Shown one piece after another: positions 36,962 to 44,907 of a stretch of DNA of 47,514 bases. The notes below the pieces were generated by a model that had not been told where the DNA came from, ran no database searches, and was given only the letters and a program-made list of their open reading frames with translations. Within the stretch, counting starts at the first letter, position 1; every line of letters starts with the position of its first letter. Made by a program: the position numbers and the translations under genes. Origin of the DNA: Streptomyces xiaopingdaonensis (GTDB lineage: Bacteria; Actinomycetota; Actinomycetes; Streptomycetales; Streptomycetaceae); assembly GCF_000262345.1 (NCBI RefSeq), contig NZ_AJTQ01000292.1, forward strand, positions 1 through 47,514. The letters are read 5' to 3'.

Positions 36962-38856
36962 GGGGCCAGCACCTCCGTCAGGAGGCCGGCGAGGATGCGG
37001 GGACCCTCGTGCGTGAGTACCGACTCCGGGTGGAACTGGAGCGAGGCGAACCGGCGCGCGCGCAGCGCGCGCACCTCGCCCGTCCCGGCCTCGCGGCTCA
37101 CCTCGACGAGCCCCGCGGCCTCGCTCTCGATCTTGTCCTGGGTGCTGAGCGCGCTGAACGCGTTGTAGAAGCCGACCTCTTCGCGGGTGCCGAAGAGGTC
37201 GATCTCCTGCCGCAGGCCCTGGTTGGGCGTCTCGCGCCGGTGCAGCGGCAGCCCGAGCAGCCCGGCGAGCACCTGGTGGCTGAGGCAGACGGCGAGGAAC
37301 GGGCGCTCCTCGGCGAGGAGTCGGCGCAGGTCCGCTTCGAGGTGCCGGATCTTCGGCTCGGCGAGCTGCCGCGGATCACCGGGTCCGGGACCCATCACCA
37401 CGAGGTCCCACCCGCCGTCGAGCGCGTACGGCTCGTCGTACCTGCGGACGGTCACGTCGAGGCCGAGCGAGGAGAGCTGGTGGTCGAGCATCGCGGTGAA
37501 CGTGTCCTCCGCGTCCACGACGAGTGCCTTGCGGCCGTCCAACAGCGGTGCGGCGGCGCGGCGTCGGGCGTGGCCGCTCTGCCAGAACCCGGAGATCGCC
37601 GCGTTCCGCCGGCGCAGCGCCTCGCGGACCGCGGGGTGCGTCCCGAAGCGCTGCGGCCGCTCGCCGCCGAGCGCGGAGAGCAGCCCGGCCGCCTTCGCCG
37701 CCGTCTCCGCGACCTCGGAGCGCGGGTCGGAGTGGCGGACGAGGGTGGCGCCGACGCCGATCTCCACACGGCCGCGTGCGTCGATGTCGGCGGTGCGGAT
37801 CAGGATCGTCGAGTCCAGGGTGCGGTCGCCCTGCTCGTCGCGGCCGACGAGCGCCGCGACGCCGCTGTAGTAGCCGCGCCCGGCCGGCTCCCGCCGCGCG
37901 ATGACGCGGCAGGCGCTCTCCAGCGGGCTGCCGGTGACGGTCGGCGCGAGGAGCGTTTCGCGCAGCACGGTGCGCGGGTCCTGGCGGCTCTCGCCCTCGA
38001 TGAGGTACTCGGTGTGCGCGAGCCGGGCCATCTCCTTCAGCCGGGGCCCCGTGACCCGCCCGCCCGACTCGCAGATGCGGGCCATCATCTTGAGCTCCTC
38101 GTCGAGCACCATGAAGAGCTCGTCCGTCTCCTTGCGGTCGCCGAGGAACTCCATGATCCCGGGCAGGTCGGGGCCCGAGCCCGGGTACCGGTAGGTGCCG
38201 GAGATGGGGTTCATGACGGCGCGGCCGTCGCGGAGGCTCACGTGCCGCTCGGGGGACGCGCCGACGAAGGTGCGGTCGCCGGTGTGGACGAGGAACGTCC
38301 AGTAGGCGCCGGACTCGCGCTCCAGCAGGTGCTGGAAGAGGAGGAGCGCGGTGTGCGGGCCGTAGTCGGCGAGTTGGGCCGTGAAGGAGCGCTTCAGCAC
38401 GAAGTTGGCGCCCTCGCCGCTGCCGATCTCCTCGTCGACGACGCGGCGCACCAGGCGCGCGTACGCCTCGTCGGAAGGGCGGAACCGGCCGGCGGTGAAC
38501 CCGCTGGTGCGGCGCGGCACCCGCGCCGCCAACTCCGCGAGCCCCACGCTGCCCTGCTCGGTGATGCTCAGCGCGAGCAGCGGCGCGCCGTCGTCGACGC
38601 ATGCGAAGCCGCGCTCCGCGATCTGCCGGTACGGCACGACGGCGAGCACGTCCTGCCGCGGCCCCTGCGGTGCGGGGGCGGCCGCCGGGAGCGGCAGCTC
38701 CGCCAGCGACCCGGGCATCGAGAGGGTGCCGAGGAGGACGTCGACGGAGTCCGGGTCCGCGCTGTCCGGCCGGTGCAGGAGCGCGAACGGGCCCTGGGGC
38801 GTGGCGAGTACCTGCTCCAGCAGCTCGCTCCCCGAGCGCTCGGCCGCCGGGCTCAT
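36958..38856 (-). CDS. phzE: PhzE-like 2-amino-2-deoxyisochorismate synthase
   Basis: 632 residues, the length of PhzE. An N-terminal chorismate-utilising (anthranilate synthase I-like) domain occupies about 1-430. A C-terminal class I glutamine amidotransferase follows, with the nucleophile in AVCLSHQVL (Cys524) and the His-Glu pair in [13 protein letters not shown]. It aminates chorismate to 2-amino-2-deoxyisochorismate using glutamine ammonia and lacks pyruvate elimination. The core motif [11 protein letters not shown] and the following [18 protein letters not shown] suit this class. It overlaps phzD by ATGA, so the two steps are coupled. Confidence 0.9.
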   Translation of the reverse strand: MSPAAERSGSELLEQVLATPQGPFALLHRPDSADPDSVDVLLGTLSMPGSLAELPLPAAAPAPQGPRQDVLAVVPYRQIAERGFACVDDGAPLLALSITEQGSVGLAELAARVPRRTSGFTAGRFRPSDEAYARLVRRVVDEEIGSGEGANFVLKRSFTAQLADYGPHTALLLFQHLLERESGAYWTFLVHTGDRTFVGASPERHVSLRDGRAVMNPISGTYRYPGSGPDLPGIMEFLGDRKETDELFMVLDEELKMMARICESGGRVTGPRLKEMARLAHTEYLIEGESRQDPRTVLRETLLAPTVTGSPLESACRVIARREPAGRGYYSGVAALVGRDEQGDRTLDSTILIRTADIDARGRVEIGVGATLVRHSDPRSEVAETAAKAAGLLSALGGERPQRFGTHPAVREALRRRNAAISGFWQSGHARRRAAAPLLDGRKALVVDAEDTFTAMLDHQLSSLGLDVTVRRYDEPYALDGGWDLVVMGPGPGDPRQLAEPKIRHLEADLRRLLAEERPFLAVCLSHQVLAGLLGLPLHRRETPNQGLRQEIDLFGTREEVGFYNAFSALSTQDKIESEAAGLVEVSREAGTGEVRALRARRFASLQFHPESVLTHEGPRILAGLLTEVLAP

Positions 38857-39479
38857 CGGAGGAGTTCCTTGGTGGTGAGCACCATGCCGCAGCGCTCCGC
38901 GACGTACCGGAGCGCCGACATGTGGTGCTCCCGGCTGAAGTCGGCCGTGGCGTCGGCGGCGACGAAGGTGCGGATGTCGTGGGTGAACGCCTCGACGGCC
39001 GAGGCGACCACGCCGACGTGCGTGTAGACGCCGCACAGGACGAGCTGGTCGCGTCCGGCCGCGCGCATCCGGTGGAGCAGGTCGGAGCGGAAGAAGGCGC
39101 TGTAGCGCCACTTGGTGAGCACCCAGTCTCCGGGCTCGGGCGCGAGCGCGTCGACGACCTGCCGGTCCTCGGGTGTGCTGCGCATGCCGGGGCCCCAGAA
39201 GTCCCGGAGCAGTCCGCGGTCCTCGTCGGACATGTCGCCCGGCTGCACCGTGTAGGCGATCCGGGCGCCGCGGGCGCGGTAACCGTCGCGCAGCGCCGCG
39301 GCGTTCTCGACGAGCGCGTCGTGCGGCTCTCTTCCCCCGAAGGCGCCGAGGAAGTACCGCTGCATGTCGTGGACGAGGAGGACGGCGCGGGCCGGGTCCG
39401 GGGTCCACTCGGCGGTGTTGCGCGGTAACTCGCCTGCCGTGGGCGGCTGGTAGGGCAGGAGGGCGGGTATGCCGGGCAT
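38853..39479 (-). CDS. phzD: PhzD-like isochorismatase
   Basis: 208 residues, very like Pseudomonas PhzD in length and motifs: [11 protein letters not shown] with catalytic Asp38, [15 protein letters not shown] with Lys123, and [10 protein letters not shown] where other isochorismatase-like hydrolases have Cys. It hydrolyses the enolpyruvyl ether of 2-amino-2-deoxyisochorismate to 2,3-dihydro-3-hydroxyanthranilate. ATG 39479 has AGGAG seven bases upstream. Leu18 is encoded by TTA. It sits between the SDR and phzE genes. Confidence 0.93.
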   Translation of the reverse strand: MPGIPALLPYQPPTAGELPRNTAEWTPDPARAVLLVHDMQRYFLGAFGGREPHDALVENAAALRDGYRARGARIAYTVQPGDMSDEDRGLLRDFWGPGMRSTPEDRQVVDALAPEPGDWVLTKWRYSAFFRSDLLHRMRAAGRDQLVLCGVYTHVGVVASAVEAFTHDIRTFVAADATADFSREHHMSALRYVAERCGMVLTTKELLR

Positions 39480-39505
39480 GGAGGTCTCCTGGTTCTGGTG
39501 CCGTT

Positions 39506-40276
39506 TCAGGCGCCGAGGCCGGCGCCGCCGTCGACGGTGAGGTCGTGCAGCGTGATGTGGCGTGCCTGCTCGGAGAGGAGGAAGACGACGGCGTCCGCGA
39601 TGTCGTCGGGGTGGGCGAGCTTCCCGAGGGGGATGCCGATCCGGAAGTTCTCCGCGCTGCCGTTGAGGGTCGCGGCGGGACCGGTCTCGTCGTGCCACAT
39701 GGAGCTGAGCATCGGGGTGTCGGTGGAGCCGGGCGCGACGGTGTTGCAGCGGATGCCGTACGGGGCCACCTCCAGGCCGAGGCTCTTGGTGAAGAGCGTC
39801 GCCGCCGCCTTCGAGGCCGCGTAGGCGGCCATGCCGGCGCGCGGGGTGGCCGCCGCGTTGGAGGCGACGGTGACGATCGCGCCGCGGCGGCGGGGGATCA
39901 TCCGGGCGACGGCGGCGCGGGAGAGGCGGAAGACGCCGCCCGCGTTGGTCTCCAGGGTGTCCGTCCAGTCGTTCTCCGAGAAGTCGCGCACCTCGCCGAG
40001 GCGGAGCACCCCGGCGGCGTTGACGAGGTACTCCACCTCGCCCAACTCCCCCTCCACGCGGTCGAAGAGGCGCTCCACCTCGCGCCCCGAGGTGACGTCC
40101 GCCGGGTACGCGCGCACCTGCATCCCCTCGGCCGCCGCCTTCTCGGTGAGCGGCTCCAGCCGCTCCCCCTCGCGGTCGACGGCGGCGACGACGGCGCCCC
40201 GCCCGCCGAGCGCCCGTACGATCGCCGCGCCGATGCCGCCGGCCGCTCCCGTCACCACGGCCACGTTGTTCTGCAT
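39506..40276 (-). CDS. SDR dehydrogenase, probable 2,3-dihydro-3-hydroxyanthranilate dehydrogenase
   Basis: 256 residues, a classical short-chain dehydrogenase. The cofactor motif is TGAAGGIG (9-16), NAAG follows at 86-89 and the catalytic Ser139, Tyr152 and Lys156 are present. It resembles EntA/DhbA, which aromatise 2,3-dihydro-2,3-dihydroxybenzoate. Placed next to phzD, its natural substrate would be 2,3-dihydro-3-hydroxyanthranilate, giving 3-hydroxyanthranilate. The same enzyme logic is known from 3-hydroxyanthranilate-using antibiotics made from chorismate. This step replaces PhzF and PhzG of phenazine pathways. Confidence 0.85.
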   Translation of the reverse strand: MQNNVAVVTGAAGGIGAAIVRALGGRGAVVAAVDREGERLEPLTEKAAAEGMQVRAYPADVTSGREVERLFDRVEGELGEVEYLVNAAGVLRLGEVRDFSENDWTDTLETNAGGVFRLSRAAVARMIPRRRGAIVTVASNAAATPRAGMAAYAASKAAATLFTKSLGLEVAPYGIRCNTVAPGSTDTPMLSSMWHDETGPAATLNGSAENFRIGIPLGKLAHPDDIADAVVFLLSEQARHITLHDLTVDGGAGLGA

Positions 40277-40339
40277 TCCGTGCCACCTCCACAGCTCGCC
40301 GGTCGCGGCGCCGGCCGGCGCCGCGTGTGCTCTTCGGGG

Positions 40340-41506
40340 TCACTCCTGCCAGCCGTGCACCACGGCGAGGGCCTGCGCGGGGTTGAGCCGCGGGTCGCAG
40401 AAGCTGGTGTACTTGTCGCCTGTCGACGCGAGCGCCGCCGAGTCGTCTGCGCACTCGGTCACCTGGTCGGGCGTCGTCTCCAGGTGCAGGCCGCCCGCCG
40501 TGCCGCCGCCCGCTGCGACGGCCGTCTGGAAGCGGCGCACCTCGCTGACGACGGTCGGCAGCAGGCGGGTCTTCCAACCGCCGGGCGCCGAGAGGGTGTT
40601 GCCGTGCAGCGGGTCGCTGAGCCAGATCGCCGGGTGCCCCGACGCGCGTACGGCGGCCACGAGCGGCGGCAGCCGGTCGGCGACGGCGTCGGCGCCCATC
40701 CTGGCGATCAGCGTGAGGCGTCCCGGCGTCCGCCGGGGGTCGAGCCGCGCGCAGAGCGCGGTGAGCTCCTCCGGCTCCATCGCCGGGCCGACCTTGCACG
40801 CCACCGGGTTGCACACGGTGGCGAGCAGCGCCAGGTGCGGGCCCTCCAACTGGCGCGTGCGTTCGCCGATCCACGGCCAGTGGGTGGAGGAGAGCAGCAG
40901 ATGCCCCGTCTCGTCGGTGCGTACGAGGGGGAGTTCGTAGTCGAGGACGAGCGCCTCGTGGCTGCTCCAGACCGGCGCGGAGCTCTCGGGCCTGCCGCCG
41001 CGCCAGCCGAGGTGTCCGAGGACGCGGCCGGCCGCGTCGTACCCGGTGAGCAGGCGCTGCGGGTCGGGGCGCCGCAACTCCGGGTCCGGTTCGGGACCGT
41101 TGACGAGGTGGCCGCGGTAGGCGGGGAGCGTCACGCCGCCGACCTGCTCGGTCGGCTGGGAGCGCGGCTTCGCGTACTGCCCGGCGATCCGCCCCGCGCG
41201 GACGACGGGCTTCCGGGTGACCATCTGGAGCGCGCCCGCGAGGACGTCGAGGAGCCCGGCCTTGCGTGCCACGTCCTCACGGGTCGACTCGGCCGGGTCC
41301 TCGGCGCAGTCGCCCGCCTGCACGACCTGGGCCCGGCCTGCGGCGACGAGGGCCAGCGCGAGCCGCAACTGCCGTACGTCGGCGGCCCGGACGAGCGCGG
41401 GGCGCTCCCCGAGCGCGTTCTTCACCTCCCTCAGCGCGAGGGGGTCGGGCCACTCGGGCTGCTGCGGTGCGGGGCGCGTGCGTAACGCGCGCAGGACCTG
41501 GTCCAC
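40340..41506 (-). CDS. phzC: class II DAHP synthase (PhzC-like)
   Basis: 388 residues of the class II 3-deoxy-D-arabino-heptulosonate-7-phosphate synthases. Recognisable segments are QAGDCAED near residue 65, [43 protein letters not shown], and [10 protein letters not shown]. It starts the shikimate pathway from phosphoenolpyruvate and erythrose 4-phosphate. The copy in this cluster would raise chorismate supply. GTG 41506 follows TTGGAG. Leu8 is a TTA codon, placing precursor supply under bldA control. The 63-base gap to the SDR gene is the widest within the downstream part of the operon. Confidence 0.92.
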   Translation of the reverse strand: MDQVLRALRTRPAPQQPEWPDPLALREVKNALGERPALVRAADVRQLRLALALVAAGRAQVVQAGDCAEDPAESTREDVARKAGLLDVLAGALQMVTRKPVVRAGRIAGQYAKPRSQPTEQVGGVTLPAYRGHLVNGPEPDPELRRPDPQRLLTGYDAAGRVLGHLGWRGGRPESSAPVWSSHEALVLDYELPLVRTDETGHLLLSSTHWPWIGERTRQLEGPHLALLATVCNPVACKVGPAMEPEELTALCARLDPRRTPGRLTLIARMGADAVADRLPPLVAAVRASGHPAIWLSDPLHGNTLSAPGGWKTRLLPTVVSEVRRFQTAVAAGGGTAGGLHLETTPDQVTECADDSAALASTGDKYTSFCDPRLNPAQALAVVHGWQE

Positions 41507-41629
41507 GGTGTCTCCAAGACGGGTGTGCGGGGCGTGAGGTGCCGTGCCGCGGCGCGTCCTCCCCGCGGCGGTGCGGCTCGTGCTTCCCCGAAACGCCTGG
41601 GGGCCGGGCGGGTTGGGGCCCGGTGCGGC

Positions 41630-42250
41630 TCACGCCTCGGCGAGGCCCCGGGTGAGTGCGGCGGCGATCGTCGTCAGCCGGCGGGCCTGGAACTCGACGG
41701 AGCGCAGGTTGTCCTCGTGGACGTTGCCGGGGCGGTTGCGGCTGACGGAGGCGGTGCCGTACGGGTTGCCGTTCTCCGGCTGGAAGAGGATCGGCTCGGT
41801 CGAACCGTTGGGCACGATGAGCGCGCCCCAGTGCGCGAACGCGTTGTGGAGCGAGAGGATCGCGGTCTCCGCGCCGCCGTGCGGCGCCGAGCCCGAAGTG
41901 AACGCGGTGACCGCCTTGTTCTGGAGCTTCCCCGGCACCGAGAGCGGCGCCGTGGCGTCGACGAAGCGCAGCACCGCGGAGGCGGGCAGCCCGAACCGCA
42001 CGGGCGTGCCGACGATGATGCCCTCGGCCCACTCCAGGTCGTCGAGGGCGGCCTCCGGGATGTCCCGCGACGCCGCGGCGTGCTCGCCGACGGCCGCCTC
42101 GGTGCCGGGCACCACCGTGTCCGGGTACGGGTCCGCGATGCGGCGCAGCCGGACCTCGGCGCCCTCCTTCTCCGCTGCCGCGGCCGCGGCGGCGGCGAGC
42201 CGGTGGGTGTTGCCTGTGGACGAGTAGTGGACGACGGCGACACGGGTCAT
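41630..42250 (-). CDS. WrbA-type flavodoxin-like NAD(P)H:quinone oxidoreductase
   Basis: 206 residues. The FMN-binding phosphate loop is YSSTGNTHRLA (9-19), and GTPVRFG and TAFTSGSAPHGGAETA are typical of the WrbA family. These enzymes reduce quinones by two electrons without forming semiquinone radicals. Since aminophenols and o-quinoid diazo compounds redox-cycle, a protective or tailoring role in the cluster is reasonable. ATG 42250 has GGGAG about 10 bases upstream. It is the first gene of the minus-strand operon, 123 bases before phzC. Confidence 0.82.
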   Translation of the reverse strand: MTRVAVVHYSSTGNTHRLAAAAAAAAEKEGAEVRLRRIADPYPDTVVPGTEAAVGEHAAASRDIPEAALDDLEWAEGIIVGTPVRFGLPASAVLRFVDATAPLSVPGKLQNKAVTAFTSGSAPHGGAETAILSLHNAFAHWGALIVPNGSTEPILFQPENGNPYGTASVSRNRPGNVHEDNLRSVEFQARRLTTIAAALTRGLAEA

Positions 42251-42663
42251 GCCGGAGTACTCCCTCGACGAATGGGCGGATTCAGCGACCGGCCAGCCGA
42301 CTCGGCGGCGGCGACAGCGGCGGCAGCAGCGCCGCGGGCAGCGGCTGCGCACGGCAGCGCCGGCTGCCTGCGCCGGGCCGGCCGTGCTCCGCGGCGACGG
42401 GCGGTCGTCCGGAGCGTTTCCGATCCTCGGGCCGGCGCATGCCGGGCCTCAACTGCTCTGTCCTACTTCGTCAGGTGGTCCCTACTCCATCAAGTCGACG
42501 CATAACAGCCGTACGGGGCAGGGGAGTCGGGACTGCCCCGGCGCCGCGACGACCGAGGGCGGGGCGCCCGCTGGGGACGTGGGGTCCATGGTCTGTGCGG
42601 CGGTCACGCGGCCCGCCCCGCCGCGGTGCTGTCCTGACGGTGCGGCGGGACGGGTGTGGTGCC
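42251..42663. other. intergenic region upstream of the minus-strand biosynthetic operon
   Basis: About 410 bases without a supported gene. It should hold the promoter of the wrbA-phzC-phzE operon. An imperfect direct repeat, TCCTACTTCGTCA (42461-42473) and CCCTACTCCATCA (42480-42492), spaced 19 bases start to start, is the only operator-like element noticed. The right end contains a hairpin of the small-gene operon. Confidence 0.45.
42617..42649 (-). terminator. second hairpin downstream of small-gene operon
   Basis: CCCGCCGC (42617-42624) pairs with GCGGCGGG (42642-42649). The loop holds a 16-base segment identical, in reverse orientation, to 4394-4409, where a different but equally placed stem forms. 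Confidence 0.5.
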
Positions 42664-42702
42664 CGCTCGGGCCCGGGTGGGGGTGGTCACCGGGCCCGAG
42701 CG
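42664..42702 (-). terminator. terminator of the four-gene small-protein operon
   Basis: A perfect 13-bp stem, CGCTCGGGCCCGG (42664-42676) with CCGGGCCCGAGCG (42690-42702), begins 6 bases after the stop codon at 42709. It is nearly identical to the hairpin at 4337-4376. Confidence 0.75.
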
Positions 42703-42708
42703 GAGCCT

Positions 42709-42930
42709 TCAGCCGTGGCCGGCTCGGCGGCCGCAGGGCAGCCGCTCGCCGGGACGGAGGAGGTAGTAGCGGCCGTCGTCGAGGTGGAGGACGCGGCCGC
42801 GGCCTGAGCTGCCGGGGGAGTAGAGGTCGACGATGGTGGCCCAGCGTCCGCCGTGCAGGACGCGGTCGCAGCGTTTGAGGTCGAACGGGCCGAGGCCGTC
42901 GGGGAGTTCGTACCAGCCGGTGCGGATCAT
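42709..42930 (-). CDS. small hypothetical protein (73 aa), GWYELP type
   Basis: 73 residues beginning MIRTGWYELPDGLGPFDLKR, then GGRWATIVDLYSPGSS and GRVLHLDDGRYYLLRP. The beta-rich pattern of alternating hydrophobic residues and glycines suggests a small SH3- or Tudor-like barrel; this is only an impression. I do not recognise a named family. It is the last gene of a tightly packed operon of four tiny genes, 9 bases after the zinc-ribbon-like gene. A decayed copy is at 4114-4332. Confidence 0.72.
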   Translation of the reverse strand: MIRTGWYELPDGLGPFDLKRCDRVLHGGRWATIVDLYSPGSSGRGRVLHLDDGRYYLLRPGERLPCGRRAGHG

Positions 42931-42939
42931 GGTGGGTTC

Positions 42940-43056
42940 CTAGAGGTAGAGCCGGCGGCCGCACTGTGCGCAGCGCTTGCCGTCGGGAGTGAGCGTGCCG
43001 TTGTGCCGGCACGGCGGGATCTTGGGCTCCGGCGGCGGCTTGGGGGTTTTGGGCAC
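42940..43056 (-). CDS. tiny zinc-ribbon-like protein (38 aa)
   Basis: The product starts MPKTPKPPPEPKIPPCRHNG and ends CAQCGRRLYL: a Pro/Lys-rich head followed by a C-x-H ... C-x2-C arrangement that could bind zinc. GTG 43056 follows GGGAG at seven bases and lies 1 base after the stop of the preceding gene. This spacing, the protein-like composition and conservation of reading frame in a packed operon are the evidence. Function unknown. Confidence 0.6.
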   Translation of the reverse strand: MPKTPKPPPEPKIPPCRHNGTLTPDGKRCAQCGRRLYL

Positions 43057-43057
43057 G

Positions 43058-43186
43058 TCAGGCTCCCGGACGGGTGAGCCAGGCGGCATACAGCACGAAG
43101 GCGATGCTGCTGGCGTTGGCGAAGACGAAGAGGGGGCCTGACCAGGCTCCGATGCGGCGGCGCGCGGCGCGCGCGGCCCGGCTCAC
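43058..43186 (-). CDS. tiny single-pass membrane protein (42 aa)
   Basis: An Arg-rich N terminus (MSRAARAARRRIGAWSG) is followed by a hydrophobic helix of about 20 residues (PLFVFANASSIAFVLYAAWL) and a short tail. The positive-inside rule puts the N terminus in the cytoplasm. The GTG overlaps the stop of the preceding gene by GTGA, which supports translation. Function unknown. Confidence 0.62.
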   Translation of the reverse strand: MSRAARAARRRIGAWSGPLFVFANASSIAFVLYAAWLTRPGA

Positions 43187-43422
43187 AGCCAGTCACCGGG
43201 GATCGCGCGGTAGGCGCGTGTGATGTGTTCGCGGTACGTCAAGTGCTCGGGGTGCGCGCGGAGATGGGCGGGGACCCAGTCGTGCGCCACGGCGGCGTCC
43301 GGGCCCGGTGGGCCGGCCTCGGAGCAGACGGCGCACTGCATCGCGTACGAGTGCGGTTCGGCGTCGGGCTCCTCGTCGCGGACGATGGCGAACGCTCGGT
43401 GTCGGTAAAGGGACTTGGGCAT
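43183..43422 (-). CDS. DUF7848-like small protein
   Basis: 79 residues: MPKSLYRHRAFAIVRDEEPD, a CAVC motif (YAMQCAVCSEAG), then HDWVPAHLRAHPEHLTYREH and ITRAYRAIPGDW. I believe this corresponds to the Streptomyces family listed as DUF7848, often found near Scr1/DUF397 regulators; the name is from memory. ATG 43422 is preceded by AAGGGTGAT. A Cys pair with several His could bind metal. First gene of the four-gene operon, divergent from the XRE regulator. Confidence 0.75.
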   Translation of the reverse strand: MPKSLYRHRAFAIVRDEEPDAEPHSYAMQCAVCSEAGPPGPDAAVAHDWVPAHLRAHPEHLTYREHITRAYRAIPGDWL

Positions 43423-43553
43423 GCAAATCACCCTTGGCGCTGAGGGGACGAGCTGCCGACGAGGCACTGTTCAGACACACAGGCACAGGTCCGCAGGTCG
43501 GCAGGCAAGCACGAAGATCACTACACGTAGCCGACAAGCGACACCGTGTGGCG

Positions 43554-43643
43554 TTGCAAGAACGCTAAGACGGAACTCGCCTTGTTTGCAACACCATCGT
43601 GATGGAAATTTGCAACTTGCTGGTCGCTCGGACCGACTAGCAT
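43554..43643. promoter_or_regulatory. promoter region with three TTGCAA sites
   Basis: The self-complementary hexamer TTGCAA occurs at 43554-43559, 43586-43591 and 43610-43615, and a -10-like TAGCAT follows at 43638-43643, about 50 bases before the XRE regulator start. The spacing suggests repeated operator half sites or sites for the divergent regulator. The local base composition is clearly less GC-rich than the window average. Confidence 0.5.
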
Positions 43644-43694
43644 GCGATCCGTGGGTGCGTGCAGACTTGATGCCCGCCGTCAGGAGGAGGGGAC

Positions 43695-44561
43695 ATGCCC
43701 GCAGGTGGGAGACCTACCGTGCGGAGCCGACGCTTGGGCGAAGCGCTGCGGCGGTACCGCGAGGCTGCCAAGCTCGATCAGCAGCACGCTGCCGATCACA
43801 TCGTGGGTTCGAAGGCGAAGATCAGCCGGATCGAGGCCGGGCAGAGCAGCGCTCGCCCGGGCGACGTCCGGCTGCTCCTTGAGCTTTACGGCGTGAAGGA
43901 TCAAGTGATCCATCAGCAGCTCGAACAACTCGCGCGGGATTCCAACAAGCGCGGTTGGTGGCTCGACTACGAGTGGGCATCAAAACCGGAGTACGCCGAC
44001 GTTCTCACGCTGGAGTCCGACGCGACGTACATCCGTACTTGGCAGCCGCTCTTTCTTCCTGGGTTGCTCCAGACGGACGACTACGTACGGGCATTGCTCG
44101 AATCGAGTCTGACAGTGTATACGGACGAAGCTGTCGACGAGGTGGTGGCCATTCGACAGGCGAGAAGGAAGGCCATTGAAGAAGATGGAGCCCGTTTCGC
44201 CGCCGTCATTTGGGAGCCAGCACTCACCGCTCCGATGCCGTCCAGCGAGGCGCACCAGGGGCAACTGCGACACATCTTCCGGGTTGCGCAGCGGCAGAAC
44301 GTGAGTATCCAGGTGCTTCCTGCCTCGGAGTGGCAGGCGGCGCACATGACCTCTCATTTCGTCATGTACAGCTTCGGGCCTGAACCTTCGCCCGAAGCTG
44401 TCGCTTTTGACGGCACGACGAGTACCGTCATCATAGAAGACCTCGACGATATGGCGCTTCACGCCAAGATTTTCGAGGCTCTGCGTTCGTCGGCGTTGAC
44501 GCCTACGCAAACGCTGTCCTTCCTGAGGGAACAACTCGACGTGATACCGGAAAGTGAGTAA
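43695..44561 (+). CDS. XRE family regulator with Scr1/DUF5753 domain
   Basis: 288 residues. The N-terminal HTH_31-type domain spans about 10-66 (LGEALRRYREAAKLDQQHAA, then KISRIEAGQSSARPGDVRLL). The remainder is the DUF5753 (Scr1) domain with the familiar PLFLPGLLQTDDYVRALL and later FDGTTSTVIIEDLDD. These proteins pair with a downstream DUF397 protein and have been described both as developmental or antibiotic regulators and as antitoxin-like partners. ATG 43695 follows AGGAGGAGGGG. Codon use is less biased to G/C than in neighbouring genes. Confidence 0.93.
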   Translation: MPAGGRPTVRSRRLGEALRRYREAAKLDQQHAADHIVGSKAKISRIEAGQSSARPGDVRLLLELYGVKDQVIHQQLEQLARDSNKRGWWLDYEWASKPEYADVLTLESDATYIRTWQPLFLPGLLQTDDYVRALLESSLTVYTDEAVDEVVAIRQARRKAIEEDGARFAAVIWEPALTAPMPSSEAHQGQLRHIFRVAQRQNVSIQVLPASEWQAAHMTSHFVMYSFGPEPSPEAVAFDGTTSTVIIEDLDDMALHAKIFEALRSSALTPTQTLSFLREQLDVIPESE

Positions 44562-44569
44562 GTGTCAGC

Positions 44570-44773
44570 ATGAAAAATCAGGAGATCGTCACCGAGTTTC
44601 GGAAGTCCAGCTTTTCGCAGGGGGCGCAACAGGAATGTGTCGAGGTGGCCATGACTGCTGATGGCGGCCGAGCGATCCGAGACAGCAAGAACCGCGGTGA
44701 CGGAACCCAGTTCTACACGCAAAGCGAATGGACGGCATTCGTCGCTGGCGTAAGGGCCGGAGAATTCGACTGA
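44570..44773 (+). CDS. DUF397 domain protein
   Basis: 67 residues with the complete small DUF397 domain: FRKSSFSQGAQQECVEVA, AIRDSKN, and WTAFVAGVRAGEFD. Such proteins are the usual partner of the Scr1-type regulator just upstream (8-base gap) and bind it to modulate its activity. Lower G/C at third positions suggests the pair was acquired together. Confidence 0.92.
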   Translation: MKNQEIVTEFRKSSFSQGAQQECVEVAMTADGGRAIRDSKNRGDGTQFYTQSEWTAFVAGVRAGEFD

Positions 44774-44783
44774 GCGAGAGAAC

Positions 44784-44816
44784 GCCCCCGCCCCGGCATC
44801 GCGCCGCGGCGGGGGC
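44784..44816. terminator. terminator after the DUF397 gene
   Basis: GCCCCCGCC (44784-44792) pairs with GGCGGGGGC (44808-44816), beginning about 10 bases after the DUF397 stop. Confidence 0.75.
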
Positions 44817-44907
44817 ATGGTCATGTGGCCATCTGCGACGGCCGAACGAATAACGAGTAGCAGCACCTATGGCCGGACGCACGAACTGCCCATGATTCGC
44901 GGCGAGA

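Noticed and set aside
36958..41506. Calling the cluster a phenazine pathway because phzC, phzD and phzE are present
   Set aside because: No PhzF, PhzG or recognisable PhzA/B is encoded in the window, and an EntA-like SDR stands in their place, which fits 3-hydroxyanthranilate instead.
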